34,345 bases of DNA from CAYYMD01 sp964480425 (GCA_964480425.1 CAYZPY010000010.1:1-34345), one strand, 5' to 3'; positions 15,635-24,279 are shown, counted from the stretch's first letter. The notes: generated from the sequence alone by a model not told the origin. Translations and numbers: made by a program.

Positions 15635-16768
15635 TCAATCGGCCGGCACCCGCCTTATCCGCCCGCCCAGTCGGCAGGTAATTTCATACGGTATGGTCCC
15701 CGCCAGACGGGCGAGGTTCTCCACGCTGTTCGGCGCTTCGGGGTCGGGCGATATTATTTCCACCTCCCCCCCCAGGCGCGCCTCGGGGGCGCCGGTGACG
15801 TCGATGATGGTCTGATCCATCGAGATTCTCCCTCGCACGGGCGCCTCGGCGCCGGCGATGCGCATAACGGCGCGATTGGAAAGCGCCCGCAGGTACCCGT
15901 CGCCGTATCCCACTGCCACCAGTGCTATCCTCGAGGGGCGGGTGAACGTGTGTGTCAATCCATATCCGCAGGCGCTTCCTTCCGGTACGTCCTTAATCTG
16001 GATGAGTCGGGCCGTCAGTTGCATGCAGGGTCTCAGCGGAAGCTTGTTCGTCACCTTGTCCGACGGCTGGTAACCGTACACGGCGATGCCCGGGCGGACC
16101 ATGTCCAGGTGCGTATCGGGATAATCCACCAGCGCCGCGGAGTTTGCCGCGTGGAGGGTAAGCCCCCGCCTTTGGCCCGAGGCGTCCGCCGCCGCCAGGA
16201 ACCGCTCGAGCTGGCGACGAGTGAAATCGGCGCGGTCGGGTTCGTCGGACACGGCGAAGTGCGTGTACATGCCCGCCAGGCGGACGCCCCTGGTTCGCCT
16301 GATTTCGGCGACGATTTCTTCCGCCCCCTGGTACGGCACGCCCGAGCGGGTCATTCCCGTGTCTATCTTGACGTGCAGGCGGGCCTGCTTGCCTGTTCGT
16401 TCGGCGGCGCGGGCAACGGCGTCAATCTCACGCCGCGCCACCACCGTCAGCGTGATGTCGCGGAGGATAAGTTCTTCCAAGGCGTCACGGAGGCGCCCCT
16501 GGTCGCCGTACGCGCATGGGGAAAAAAACATCAGCACCTCCCCTTCGTATCCACACTGGCGCAGACCGATCGCCTCCGTTGGCGAGGCCACCGCCAGTTC
16601 GTCGGCCAGAGGCGAGATAACGCCCAGCAGATGCTCCAGACCGTGTCCGTAGCAGTCCGCCTTGACCACCGGGCAGAGTTTCACGCCCTGGCCAAGCAGT
16701 CCGCGAAGATGCTCCAGGTTGCTCCGGACCGCCGAGGCGGATATGCGGGCTGTAAGGTAGCTTTCCAC
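15635..16768 (-). CDS. alr: Alanine racemase
   Basis: 377 residues, normal length. This PLP enzyme makes D-alanine for peptidoglycan. The PLP lysine is K36 in VVKADCYGHG (usually VVKANAYGHG), and the second catalytic base is Tyr269 in ACGYGLTHTF. HVKIDTGMTRSG, TLHAANSAA, RPGIAVYG and GRISMDQ are all recognisable family blocks. The start is a GTG (16768) without a clear ribosome site; no better in-frame start is visible. An intact alr suggests a peptidoglycan wall, in line with current views on Planctomycetota. A candidate structured RNA begins 112 bases upstream. Confidence 0.95.
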   Translation of the reverse strand: MESYLTARISASAVRSNLEHLRGLLGQGVKLCPVVKADCYGHGLEHLLGVISPLADELAVASPTEAIGLRQCGYEGEVLMFFSPCAYGDQGRLRDALEELILRDITLTVVARREIDAVARAAERTGKQARLHVKIDTGMTRSGVPYQGAEEIVAEIRRTRGVRLAGMYTHFAVSDEPDRADFTRRQLERFLAAADASGQRRGLTLHAANSAALVDYPDTHLDMVRPGIAVYGYQPSDKVTNKLPLRPCMQLTARLIQIKDVPEGSACGYGLTHTFTRPSRIALVAVGYGDGYLRALSNRAVMRIAGAEAPVRGRISMDQTIIDVTGAPEARLGGEVEIISPDPEAPNSVENLARLAGTIPYEITCRLGGRIRRVPAD

Positions 16769-16880
16769 TGAACGGTATTATCGTCATCGGCGCGGTCAAA
16801 CGAAAGTGATGAATCTCAAAACCCGATTTGCCCCGGTGCGGAATGTATCTTATGAATCTATACAGAGCCCGCCCAAATTC

Positions 16881-17075
16881 CCGAGCCGACGGGCGCCGTC
16901 GAGCGGTCCGCGGCGGTTCCGTACGTCATCGCCGAGGGGTCCGTGCGCCGGGATTGCTCCCCCGGCCAGAATTTAAGGAGGAGAATCGTACTCCGTCGCG
17001 GGGAAGGTTAACTTCCCGACATCCCACAGGCCCATTAACCGAACTCCCCGCCGAAAGGCGGTCCTGTCGGCTCGG
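16881..17075 (+). ncRNA. Candidate structured RNA (unassigned, about 195 nt)
   Basis: The 345-base gap between alr and the kinase gene has no credible gene but strong folding potential. 16881-16893 pairs with 17063-17075 as a 13-bp closing stem: ten perfect pairs, then a G-U, then two G-C. Inside are a 6-bp hairpin GCCGGG/CCCGGC (16947-16966), GGAG/CTCC (16977-16994), GGGAAG-GTTAA-CTTCCC (about 17001-17017) and CCGCC-GAAA-GGCGG (17048-17061). The GAAA tetraloop and the G-U wobble, which would be a C/A mismatch on the other strand, favour the plus strand. A -10-like TATACA lies at 16859-16864. It does not match tmRNA, RNase P, SRP or T-box landmarks I know. Confidence 0.45.
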
Positions 17076-17113
17076 TTCGTTTATTACGCCTCGGCGCACA
17101 GGGCGTCGACCTG

Positions 17114-17941
17114 TTAACCCTCTGCGAGCCAGTCCTTGTGCTTCCAGCGTTTTGTGGTCTTTTTCATCGTCCGGTCAAACACCCGCCTGGCCTGTTCGCC
17201 CGACAGGTCGCTGTGTTGCAGGTAGGCCCTCCAGAAACGGAGCCGGTCGGTCGTGGTCACGCTCCAGCGGGTCATGTTCACCTGGACAAGATTGCATATC
17301 CTCCTGCCCAGAGGCAATCGCCCGTAAATGCGGGTTCTTTCGTTGTCGATGAAACAGAAGTTGAACTTGTCCGACGTTTGGGTGTAGAAAATATTGCCCA
17401 TTCGCAGGTCGCCGTGATAAATACCCGCCCGGTGCAGTCTGGCGATTTCACCCGCCGTGCGAACCACCAGTCGCCGCCTGGCGGCGTCGGTGAAGGTGTC
17501 GTCCCGAAGCGCATCCAGGACCGGACGGGTATGGGATAAATCCTCGGACACCAAAGCGCTTTGGCACACAAAGCCGCACCTGACAAGCTCGATAATACAC
17601 ACGTGCGCCGGGGCGCTGAACCCCCTTGCCAAAAGACCCGCCGAAGCGTCCAGCGCCCTGCGCGCCCTGGACCTTCTTATGAAATGTTTAATTCCGTCAC
17701 GCCTGTTCCTCACCAGGAACCGCTTGAAAAAATACACCGGCGCTCCGTCGCGCGGCGCGTCCAGTCGTATCCTTGTCATCCCGGACCGCTGGGTTTCCTT
17801 ATCCCAGCCATTCCAGTACTCAACAGCCCATTGTCTCCATTGCTCCTGTCCGGGCGGATACGCTATGCGCAGGTGTTTACAAAAGCCCCCCAGCCTGAAA
17901 CGGTATACTTCCCACTTCCTGTCTGCGACGGTTACCGGCAT
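17114..17941 (-). CDS. Kdo/WaaP-family lipopolysaccharide kinase-like protein
   Basis: 275 residues with an atypical small-molecule kinase fold. The catalytic loop is IYHGDLRMGNIFY (H176, D178, N183), the metal-binding aspartate is D199 in FCFIDNERTR, and the ATP lysine is probably K73 in YFFKRF. This pattern fits the Kdo/WaaP (InaA-like) family, whose members phosphorylate Kdo or heptose in the LPS inner core at the cytoplasmic membrane. The real substrate is not known. Neighbouring alr, phosphoesterase and glycosyltransferase genes on the same strand support an envelope role. The start ATG lacks a strong ribosome site. The gene is divergent from the URO-D gene across a 206-base AT-rich gap. 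Confidence 0.82.
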   Translation of the reverse strand: MPVTVADRKWEVYRFRLGGFCKHLRIAYPPGQEQWRQWAVEYWNGWDKETQRSGMTRIRLDAPRDGAPVYFFKRFLVRNRRDGIKHFIRRSRARRALDASAGLLARGFSAPAHVCIIELVRCGFVCQSALVSEDLSHTRPVLDALRDDTFTDAARRRLVVRTAGEIARLHRAGIYHGDLRMGNIFYTQTSDKFNFCFIDNERTRIYGRLPLGRRICNLVQVNMTRWSVTTTDRLRFWRAYLQHSDLSGEQARRVFDRTMKKTTKRWKHKDWLAEG

Positions 17942-18147
17942 TTAAGCACTCGATGCGTTACAAATGATTCGTTAGGGGTTTATATGAGCCGGTCTTTAAT
18001 TTTTCAATAATATTATGTTCCCGTCATGCAGCGTCAACGCCGCCGGTGGCGATTTAAACGCGGATTCTCCCCCGCGGGTGTCGAAATCTTGTATCGCCCG
18101 CCGGCATTCGATATTGTCCGTATCCGGGCGGGAAGGCAAGGTCGATT

Positions 18148-19239
18148 ATGGCGATTGACTTCACCAGAGACGACTGGAAGCGGATATGCCGCACGTACGA
18201 CGCGTGGTGGTCGGGCGAACTGGACCGCCCGCTGATAAACATAAGCATCACCGGGCGCGACCCGGGACGGGACGAACCCGAACTTCCGGCGCACACCTAC
18301 GCCGCGTCGTACTCCATGGATACGCCCGCCGAACAGATAGTCGACCGCTGGGACTGGGATCTTTCCTGTCGGCAATACCCGGGCGACGCGTTTCCGCACA
18401 CGTGGTTGAACTTAGGCGCCGGCGTAATGGCGGCGTTCATGGGCGCCCGCCTGGTCCCCGAGGAGCACACAGTGTGGTTCTACCCCGCCGAGCACCGGGA
18501 GATAACCGACATCCGCTTCGAATACCAGCCGGAAAATCCCTGGCTGGCGCGCGTCAAAGACCTGGCGCGTGAGGCAATGCGTCGGTGGAACGGGCTGGTC
18601 CAGGTGGGCAACGCCGACCTGGGCGGCAACCTGGACATCCTTCAGATTTTCCGACCCTCGGAGAAACTGCTGCTGGACCTCTACGACCATCCCGACCAGG
18701 TCAAGCGCCTGACCTGGGAGGCGCACGAACTGTGGTTCCGCTACTTCCGGGAGATAAACGAGGTCCTTCAGCCGGCGAATCCCGGCTACTCGTGCTGGAC
18801 GCCGATTTTCTCGACCCGACCTTACTACATGCTCCAGTGTGATTTCAGCTACATGATATCGCCCGAAATGTTCGCCGAGTTCGTTGCCCCGGAACTGGAA
18901 GCCACCGCAAAGCGCCTGGATAATCCATTCTATCACATGGACGGGCCAGGTCAACTTGCCCACCTCGACCAGTTGCTGGAGATCGAGAACCTCAAGGGCA
19001 TCCAGTGGGTGCCCGGCGCCGGGGCGGGCGACTGCACAAAATGGCCGGACGTCTTCGGTAAAATCCACGACGCCGAAAAACTCATCCAGATAATCCCCAA
19101 CGGCGCCGACCCGATTGACGGGCTGGACGCCGTGGTCGAGCAGTTGGGCGACGCCCGCGGGCTGTTCGTCCACGCCGAAATGGGCCCGAAGTACAAGCCC
19201 AAACTAACCGAAGCCCTGAAGCGCTACGGCGCGATGTAA
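18148..19239 (+). CDS. URO-D/MtaA superfamily protein
   Basis: 363 residues, a little longer than HemE. The C-terminal half has the superfamily barrel motifs FYHMDGPGQLAHLDQLLEIE, then LKGIQWVPGAGAG, then LIQIIPNGADPIDGL and a terminal region like the MtaA/CmuA corrinoid methyltransferase branch. The N-terminal blocks that bind porphyrin in HemE are not evident. Divergent proteins of this type are frequent in anaerobes, and many are thought to handle methyl groups or cobalamin-type cofactors. This one has no corrinoid protein beside it, so its substrate is unknown. AAGG precedes the ATG. The 137 bases downstream hold only a short repeat. Confidence 0.75.
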   Translation: MAIDFTRDDWKRICRTYDAWWSGELDRPLINISITGRDPGRDEPELPAHTYAASYSMDTPAEQIVDRWDWDLSCRQYPGDAFPHTWLNLGAGVMAAFMGARLVPEEHTVWFYPAEHREITDIRFEYQPENPWLARVKDLAREAMRRWNGLVQVGNADLGGNLDILQIFRPSEKLLLDLYDHPDQVKRLTWEAHELWFRYFREINEVLQPANPGYSCWTPIFSTRPYYMLQCDFSYMISPEMFAEFVAPELEATAKRLDNPFYHMDGPGQLAHLDQLLEIENLKGIQWVPGAGAGDCTKWPDVFGKIHDAEKLIQIIPNGADPIDGLDAVVEQLGDARGLFVHAEMGPKYKPKLTEALKRYGAM

Positions 19240-19357
19240 AACGACATCGCCGTGGATTATAATTGGCGCGGTGTCGTTGCGGTTCGGTTGTTTTCGACCC
19301 TGATCTCAAACCGAAGGGATCCCACGGGCGAACCCTCCATGCCGCTGGCCCCACCCG

Positions 19358-19391
19358 GGTGAATCGGTGTAATCCGTTAATCCGTGTAATC
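19358..19391. repeat. Imperfect tandem repeat of a GATTACACG-like unit
   Basis: Read on the minus strand the stretch is GATTACACG, GATTAACG, GATTACACC, GATTCACC: four diverged copies of one 8-9 base unit. It spans the stop codon of the ABC ATPase gene, so the last few codons (R-D-Y-T-D) come from the repeat. The rest of the gap back to 19240 shows nothing recognisable. Confidence 0.6.
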
Positions 19392-20186
19392 TCGCTTTGG
19401 AGCCCGTTGGGTCCGCTCTTTTATAGTCCCCAGCGGGATGATGTGGATTTTTCCGTCGAGGCGGCCGATCCTCACGTCCACGCCGTATACGCGGCGGATG
19501 TTCTCTGCAGTAAATACCTCCCGCGGGCCTCCGGCGGCGAAGACGCCGCCGCGGTCAATCATAATCACCTCGTCGGCGTACCTTGCGGCCAGGTTCAGGT
19601 CGTGAATCGAAATAACGCTTAAAATATCGTTTTCAACGGTGAGGCGGGCGATGACCTCCATAACCTCCAACTGGTGGCGGATGTCCAGGTTGCTGGTCGG
19701 CTCGTCCAGCAGGAACACCCGCGCCTGCTGCGCCAGCGCGCGGGCGATGAGCACCTGCTGCTGCTGCCCGCCGCTTATGTGGCAAAAATCCCGCATTGCC
19801 AGTTCCTCCAGGTGCATCATCTCCAGCACGCTCCAGGCGTAATCCTTATCGCGGGCGTCCAGGCCCCACGAAATGTGCGGGTGGCGTCCCATAAGCACCA
19901 CGTCGAAGACCATCACGGGGAAGTCGTGCCCGCCCATCTGTGCCAGGTACGCCATACGCCGGGCGATCTGTCGAGGGCTCATCTTCGCGATGGATTCGCC
20001 GTCGAGGTACACGGCCCCGGCGTCGGCGGCGAGGATGCGGTTGATGCACTTTATCAGCGTGGACTTGCCGGCCCCGTTCTTGCCCACGATACACACCATC
20101 TGTCCGGAGTCCAGTTCGAAGCCGACATCCTTCAACACCGGTACGGAAGGGTAGGAGAATTCCAGGTTTTCGATTTTCAGTTTCAT
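19377..20186 (-). CDS. ABC transporter ATPase, FecE/BtuD-type
   Basis: 269 residues, a complete ATPase: Walker A GKNGAGKST (35-43), Q-loop in YLAQMGG, signature ISGGQQQQ (137-144), Walker B VFLLDEPT (157-164) and the H-loop H195. The sequence style is that of importers for iron-siderophore, haem or cobalamin. The start is four bases after the permease stop, and the operon order binding protein, permease, ATPase is standard. The last few residues are encoded by a short repeat and are probably dispensable. The ligand cannot be read from the ATPase. Confidence 0.93.
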   Translation of the reverse strand: MKLKIENLEFSYPSVPVLKDVGFELDSGQMVCIVGKNGAGKSTLIKCINRILAADAGAVYLDGESIAKMSPRQIARRMAYLAQMGGHDFPVMVFDVVLMGRHPHISWGLDARDKDYAWSVLEMMHLEELAMRDFCHISGGQQQQVLIARALAQQARVFLLDEPTSNLDIRHQLEVMEVIARLTVENDILSVISIHDLNLAARYADEVIMIDRGGVFAAGGPREVFTAENIRRVYGVDVRIGRLDGKIHIIPLGTIKERTQRAPKRDYTD

Positions 20187-20190
20187 CGCA

Positions 20191-21274
20191 TCATCCGCGC
20201 GTCCTGATAATCAGGTAGATAAACAGCGGCGCTCCGAGAAACGAGGTAAGTATCCCCACCGGAAGCGCCGTCTGGGACACTGTGCGTGCGACGGCGTCGG
20301 CGGACAGAAGAAGCGCCCCGCCGGTAAGCGCCGAGGCGGGCACAAGGAACCTGTGGTCGCCGCCGATGAGCCGTCGCGTTATGTGCGGGGCCACCAGGCC
20401 CACGAATCCGATGATGCCCACCATCGCCACCGACGTCGCCGTCACCAGCGCCGCGGTCAGCACCCCCGCCAGGCGGACGCGGGCTGTCCTTACGCCCAGC
20501 GAGCGGGCCGTCTCCTCGCCCAGGCGCATGGCGTTGTAATCGTGCCTCTTGAGGATGAAATAAAGCAACCCTGCCGTCGTCACGGCCAACATCACCCACA
20601 CATCCATCATGTTCGCCTGGCCGACGTCGCCGAAGGTCCACCACACCACCGATGCGACCTCCAGGTCCTCGGCGAAATACTGGAGCAGTTTTGTCGCCGC
20701 CGCGAACAGCGAGCCCATCGCCACGCCGGCCAGCACCACCGCGTACGGACCGAGCCGGCTGAGCCGAGCAAGGGTGAGTATCACCAGCACGCCGCCCATC
20801 GCGCCGACGAAGGCCGAGAGCAACGGCATACGGTCCTGCCGCAAAGACCGACCCGCCGGCGGCGGCGCCCTGACCGGCACCAAGGCCGATTATCGCAAAC
20901 GCCGCGCCGAAGGCCGCGCCCTGTGATATCCCCATCGTAAACGGCGATGCCAGCGGGTTGCGAAGCAGGCACTGCATAACGGTCCCCGCCACGCCCAGGC
21001 CCATCCCGGATATGAGCGCCGCCAAAACTCGCGGCATGCGGACATGCCACAACACTCCGCGGTGGGCGTATTCACCGCCGCCTAACAGCGCTGGGAAAAG
21101 TTCGCCCGCGCCAATCCGTATTGCACCGGTGTAAAGCGAGTAGCCGGCCGCCGCCACCGCCACAAAAGCGATGACCAGCGCGACGATGACCTTGCGGCGA
21201 ATATGCCGCCGGTATTGAAATTTTATGTCGTCAGTTTCCGCCACTTCGGCATTCCATAAGGTCGATTTCCGCAA
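20191..21274 (-). pseudogene. FecCD-type ABC permease, frameshifted as given
   Basis: The N-terminal half (from TTG 21274, or GTG 21244) has TM helices and the family segment RMPRVLAALISGMGLG ... LLRNPLASPFTMGISQGAAFG. It loses sense after FAAGPYAVALGL. The C-terminal half continues in a second frame from about PLLSAFVGAMGG and runs through a typical IGFVGLVAPHITRRLIGGDH block to a stop at 20191. A single +1 shift (one extra base, or two missing) between about 20815 and 20870 would join them into a normal protein of roughly 350 residues. All neighbours are intact, so a sequencing or assembly indel is at least as likely as a real mutation. The gene overlaps the end of the binding-protein gene. 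Confidence 0.8.
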
Positions 21275-22343
21275 AGCCCCCGTAATCCCGCTTCATCCGC
21301 TTGAACACCGGCGCGCCGACGAGGAACGAGTAAATGGCATCCGCCCGCCGGGCGGGGTCCACGTCGGCGAACCGCCGCGGATACAGAACCTTGCCTATGT
21401 AATAATAATTCGCCAGCGCCGTCGATACGTTTGTGGCGTAGAAATTGTAAGGCAGCAGGACGTGGACGCTCCCGTTGCGTACGGCCGACAGCGAGCGGTA
21501 AAACTCAGGGCGGCGACGGCAGTCTTGGCGCACCACCTCCAGTCCGCCGCCGTCGATAAAAATAACGTCCGGGTCCCACTGTAGCAGTTTTTCTTTGCTG
21601 ACCGACACGTGCCCGCCGCGGGACAGTTCGTCGGTGACCACGTTGGCCTCCAGCAGTTCAAAGCCAGGATAGTCCGTCTGCGTGCTGGTGATGCCGCGGC
21701 TGCCCTTGTAGCCCAGGGCGCCGACGTAAACGCTTGGGCCCTTTTCCCGCGATGTGCCTTCGACGCGTTCGCGCAGTTCGCGTTGCGTGTCTTTGACGAA
21801 CTTTATCACCTGCCGCGCCCGGTGTTGTTTGCCCAGGATTTTCGCGGCCAGTTTCAGCGATTCGAAAACCGCGTCGGCGTCGAATACGCCAAGCGGGCCC
21901 TGGCTGAGCACAACTACCGGGATGCCCGTGGTGTTTTGCAGGTTCTCCACGACGCGCCGGTCTGCGTAGGAGATGAAAATCACGTCCGGGCGGACGCTTA
22001 GCACCGCCTCGGCGTCGGCAGCCGCAGAAGGCCCTGCCGCGCCTATCCGCGGAAGGTCGTCCAGTTCACGATGCGTCAGGCGGTATGGTCGGCCTCTTGC
22101 GCTTCTCGTCTCGAAACCGCCCTCGATGCCGACAACCATGTCGGTTGCGCGGAGATACGTTATCAGCCGAAGAGCCCCCGGACCCTTGCAGACGATCCGC
22201 TCGACCTTCTCCGGTACGCGGACCTTGCGCCCGGCCAGGTCCGTAACCACCGGTCCGGCGGTATCGTCACCCGGTTTTTCACCGCCGCAGCCGATAAAAA
22301 TAAAAACCGTAATCAGCAGAATTTTAATCATTCGCCCGAACAT
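21231..22343 (-). CDS. ABC substrate-binding lipoprotein (FepB/BtuF, helical-backbone type)
   Basis: 370 residues. An N-terminal lipoprotein signal ends in a lipobox, FIFIGC, so the mature protein should be lipid-anchored. The first lobe starts VTDLAGRKVRVPEKVERIVC, the usual opening of this family, and goes on with LRPDVIF-like blocks (VRPDVIFISYADRR) and the helix LAAKILGKQHRARQVIKFV; the second lobe has WDPDVIFIDGG. It resembles the subgroup annotated as iron ABC binding proteins in strict anaerobes; the ligand is unproven. ATG 22343 follows AAAGG in an 11-base gap after the pseudopilin-like gene. It is the middle gene of a tight minus-strand operon. Confidence 0.88.
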   Translation of the reverse strand: MFGRMIKILLITVFIFIGCGGEKPGDDTAGPVVTDLAGRKVRVPEKVERIVCKGPGALRLITYLRATDMVVGIEGGFETRSARGRPYRLTHRELDDLPRIGAAGPSAAADAEAVLSVRPDVIFISYADRRVVENLQNTTGIPVVVLSQGPLGVFDADAVFESLKLAAKILGKQHRARQVIKFVKDTQRELRERVEGTSREKGPSVYVGALGYKGSRGITSTQTDYPGFELLEANVVTDELSRGGHVSVSKEKLLQWDPDVIFIDGGGLEVVRQDCRRRPEFYRSLSAVRNGSVHVLLPYNFYATNVSTALANYYYIGKVLYPRRFADVDPARRADAIYSFLVGAPVFKRMKRDYGGFAEIDLMECRSGGN

Positions 22344-22354
22344 GCGTCGCCTTT

Positions 22355-23050
22355 CTACGGACTGGCGTGGAATCCGCCGTTTTTGTCGCGAAAATGCGTT
22401 ATCACGCCCTCCTCGCTCACATGCGTCATCCAGAATCGCCGCGGAAGAGGTTTTTGGTACGGCTTGTCGTCGAATTTTTCGCACGACGGGTCCGGGCCCT
22501 GCGACCACACTGCGTACCGAACGGGACTGCGCCGGGGGTCTCTGTAAAATTGTCCCTTCTCACTGCGGCAGTGCGGGAAATCGTCGGGGACCCATATTTG
22601 GGCCTTCTTTTCGAAATACGTCGACTCGTTGATAATGGTCGGTCCCGGCGCGAGGTATCGATAAGTCTGTCCCGGATTGAACGCATCCTCGACGTAAGCG
22701 GCGGGTGCGGCGCCCTTGCGTATCGGCAGGTAATCCTCCCTGGCCAACTCGACGGGAAGCTGATGAAAAGTCCGCGTGGCGCACGAGGTGCGCGTGGGGG
22801 GAATTTTATCGTTGTTCTGGTATGCGTACGCTTCAATGGCTATGCATATCCCCCGCAGTTCGGCGTGTGCCTTAATCAGTCGGGCGTATCTTCTGGCTGC
22901 GCCGATTGAAGGCGCCAGCATCGCCAGCAGCACACCCAGCACGGCGATTACCACCAACAGTTCAACCAGCGTAAAGGCGCGCAAAGGGCGGCTCGATTTC
23001 TCGAACCGCCCTGTTTCAATCGCATTTTTATTCGGCCATAATGCCGTCAT
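22355..23050 (-). CDS. Pseudopilin-like protein with prepilin cleavage/methylation motif
   Basis: 231 residues. After a 25-residue basic leader comes RAFTLVELLVVIAVLGVLLAML, a classic type IV prepilin/type II secretion N-terminus: cleavage before Phe, Glu at +5, then a hydrophobic helix. The remaining globular part has aromatic and proline-rich blocks (TYRYLAPGP, YAVWSQGPDPSC) and resembles the many small-pilin-like proteins of Planctomycetota, whose functions are mostly unknown. GGAAGG overlaps the stop codon of the upstream gene and the start lies five bases beyond it, so it is probably translationally coupled. No prepilin peptidase or secretion ATPase gene is present in the window. Confidence 0.88.
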   Translation of the reverse strand: MTALWPNKNAIETGRFEKSSRPLRAFTLVELLVVIAVLGVLLAMLAPSIGAARRYARLIKAHAELRGICIAIEAYAYQNNDKIPPTRTSCATRTFHQLPVELAREDYLPIRKGAAPAAYVEDAFNPGQTYRYLAPGPTIINESTYFEKKAQIWVPDDFPHCRSEKGQFYRDPRRSPVRYAVWSQGPDPSCEKFDDKPYQKPLPRRFWMTHVSEEGVITHFRDKNGGFHASP

Positions 23051-23055
23051 GGGCG

Positions 23056-24279
23056 CTACCTTCCGCGTTTTTGCCTTGACCTTCCAAGCGCCGCGGCCGA
23101 ACCGACCAGAAACAACAGCGTCGTAGCCGGTCCGGGAACGTGGTTTGTACTGCCGGTTGTGCCGGCGCCTCCGAAGTTCTGAAGCAGCGAAGCCAGGTCG
23201 TCGGTGTTTACCACCCCGTCATCAACAAGGTCGCCTTTGTTCCTTTCATCGTAAGAGCCCCCGAAGTTCTGAAGGATGATGGCCAGGTCGTCGGCGTTGA
23301 CCAACCAGTCGCCGTTGACGTCGCCCGTACGGAGCCCGGCGAGCAATTCCTCCCCGCCACAATAGTCCATCACCCAGATGCGATAACCGTCGCGGTTGGA
23401 AGGGGGATCACCGGGAGACTCCTGGTCCAATATTCCTATAACGTCGAAATATCCGTCCTCCTCTCCCGTGGGCGCGTCGTAAGCGCCGAAGCCGTCTCCC
23501 AGTCCCAGTTTGCACTTGAATTCCTCTCCCGTGGCGTCGGTGAGCACGAGTTCGGCATCCGGTTCCCACCCTGAGTCATCCGTGAATTTCACATCGTTTA
23601 TCCGCACCAGCGTGCCCTGGTATTTCTCGGCGCCGGTTTGACCAGACGGGTCGAACATGGGGTAATCGGCGTGGTAACCTGCGGCGCCCGGGTCGGCCTG
23701 TAAATCCGCCAGTGTTATTTGCGTCGGCGCCGGCAGGCCATATCCGCTCTGGAGGAGATGAATATCGAAATCGTATTCCGGTTGCACCTCGTGGGCCTCA
23801 TTGACGTTGAACTTTCCCTTATAATACAGACCGGCGCGGGCACGGACCTCAACCAGGTCGCCGGGCCGGAATTCGTGTCCGGTGTCCGGATCGTGGTTGA
23901 CGCGGTCCATTTCGTCCAGCCATTCCTGATCTGAATAATAATTACCCATCCAGGGTATATTCTGCCCCATCCAGCAGGCGGTACCGCCGAAATCATCGGC
24001 CTCGACGGTCTGGAAAAAAATTTGCCACCGACCACCCATCCCCACGTCCGAAGGGGTGGAATCGAGCATGTTTTCGTGGTCGTTGAGGATGACTCCTTTC
24101 ATTTTTATCGGGAAAGTACCTGTAAAATTCTCGCTACCATCGGCATTGACCGCCTGGAGAGTCGAATGTTCGGTATAGGAAATCCCCTCCCAGTCAACGC
24201 CCCGTGCCGGGACGGCCGACAGCAAACAAGTCATTACAAACACAAAATATATACAAAACAGATTATCTCGATTAAACAT
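23056..24279 (-). CDS. Secreted protein with dockerin-type repeats and PEP-CTERM-like tail
   Basis: 407 residues, starting at ATG 24279 after AAGGAG. It has a signal peptide (about 1-28), a body with an OB-like block (KYQGTLVRINDVKFTDDSGW, about two thirds along), two dockerin type I-like calcium repeats, GDVNGDWLVNADDLAIILQN (from 319) and GDLVDDGVVNTDDLASLLQN (from 349), and a C-terminal sorting-like tail VPGP, hydrophobic helix, basic RSRQKRGR end. Typical PEP-CTERM tails read VPEP; here Glu is Gly. Export followed by membrane or surface sorting is likely. It is the first gene of the operon with the pseudopilin-like protein and ABC importer. Its ligand or partner is unknown. Confidence 0.85.
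   Translation of the reverse strand: MFNRDNLFCIYFVFVMTCLLSAVPARGVDWEGISYTEHSTLQAVNADGSENFTGTFPIKMKGVILNDHENMLDSTPSDVGMGGRWQIFFQTVEADDFGGTACWMGQNIPWMGNYYSDQEWLDEMDRVNHDPDTGHEFRPGDLVEVRARAGLYYKGKFNVNEAHEVQPEYDFDIHLLQSGYGLPAPTQITLADLQADPGAAGYHADYPMFDPSGQTGAEKYQGTLVRINDVKFTDDSGWEPDAELVLTDATGEEFKCKLGLGDGFGAYDAPTGEEDGYFDVIGILDQESPGDPPSNRDGYRIWVMDYCGGEELLAGLRTGDVNGDWLVNADDLAIILQNFGGSYDERNKGDLVDDGVVNTDDLASLLQNFGGAGTTGSTNHVPGPATTLLFLVGSAAALGRSRQKRGR

Noticed and set aside
16881..17075. Identity of the structured element as tmRNA, RNase P, SRP, 6S RNA or T-box
   Set aside because: None of their conserved sequence blocks as I know them is visible on either strand, so I left it unassigned.
16828..17352. 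Plus-strand frame through the alr/kinase gap
   Set aside because: Arg/Pro/Gly-rich with no domain; it runs across the folded region and into the antisense of the kinase gene.
20800..20880. Programmed frameshift in the permease
   Set aside because: There is no slippery heptamer, and the overlap zone lacks a convincing downstream structure; an indel is the simpler explanation.
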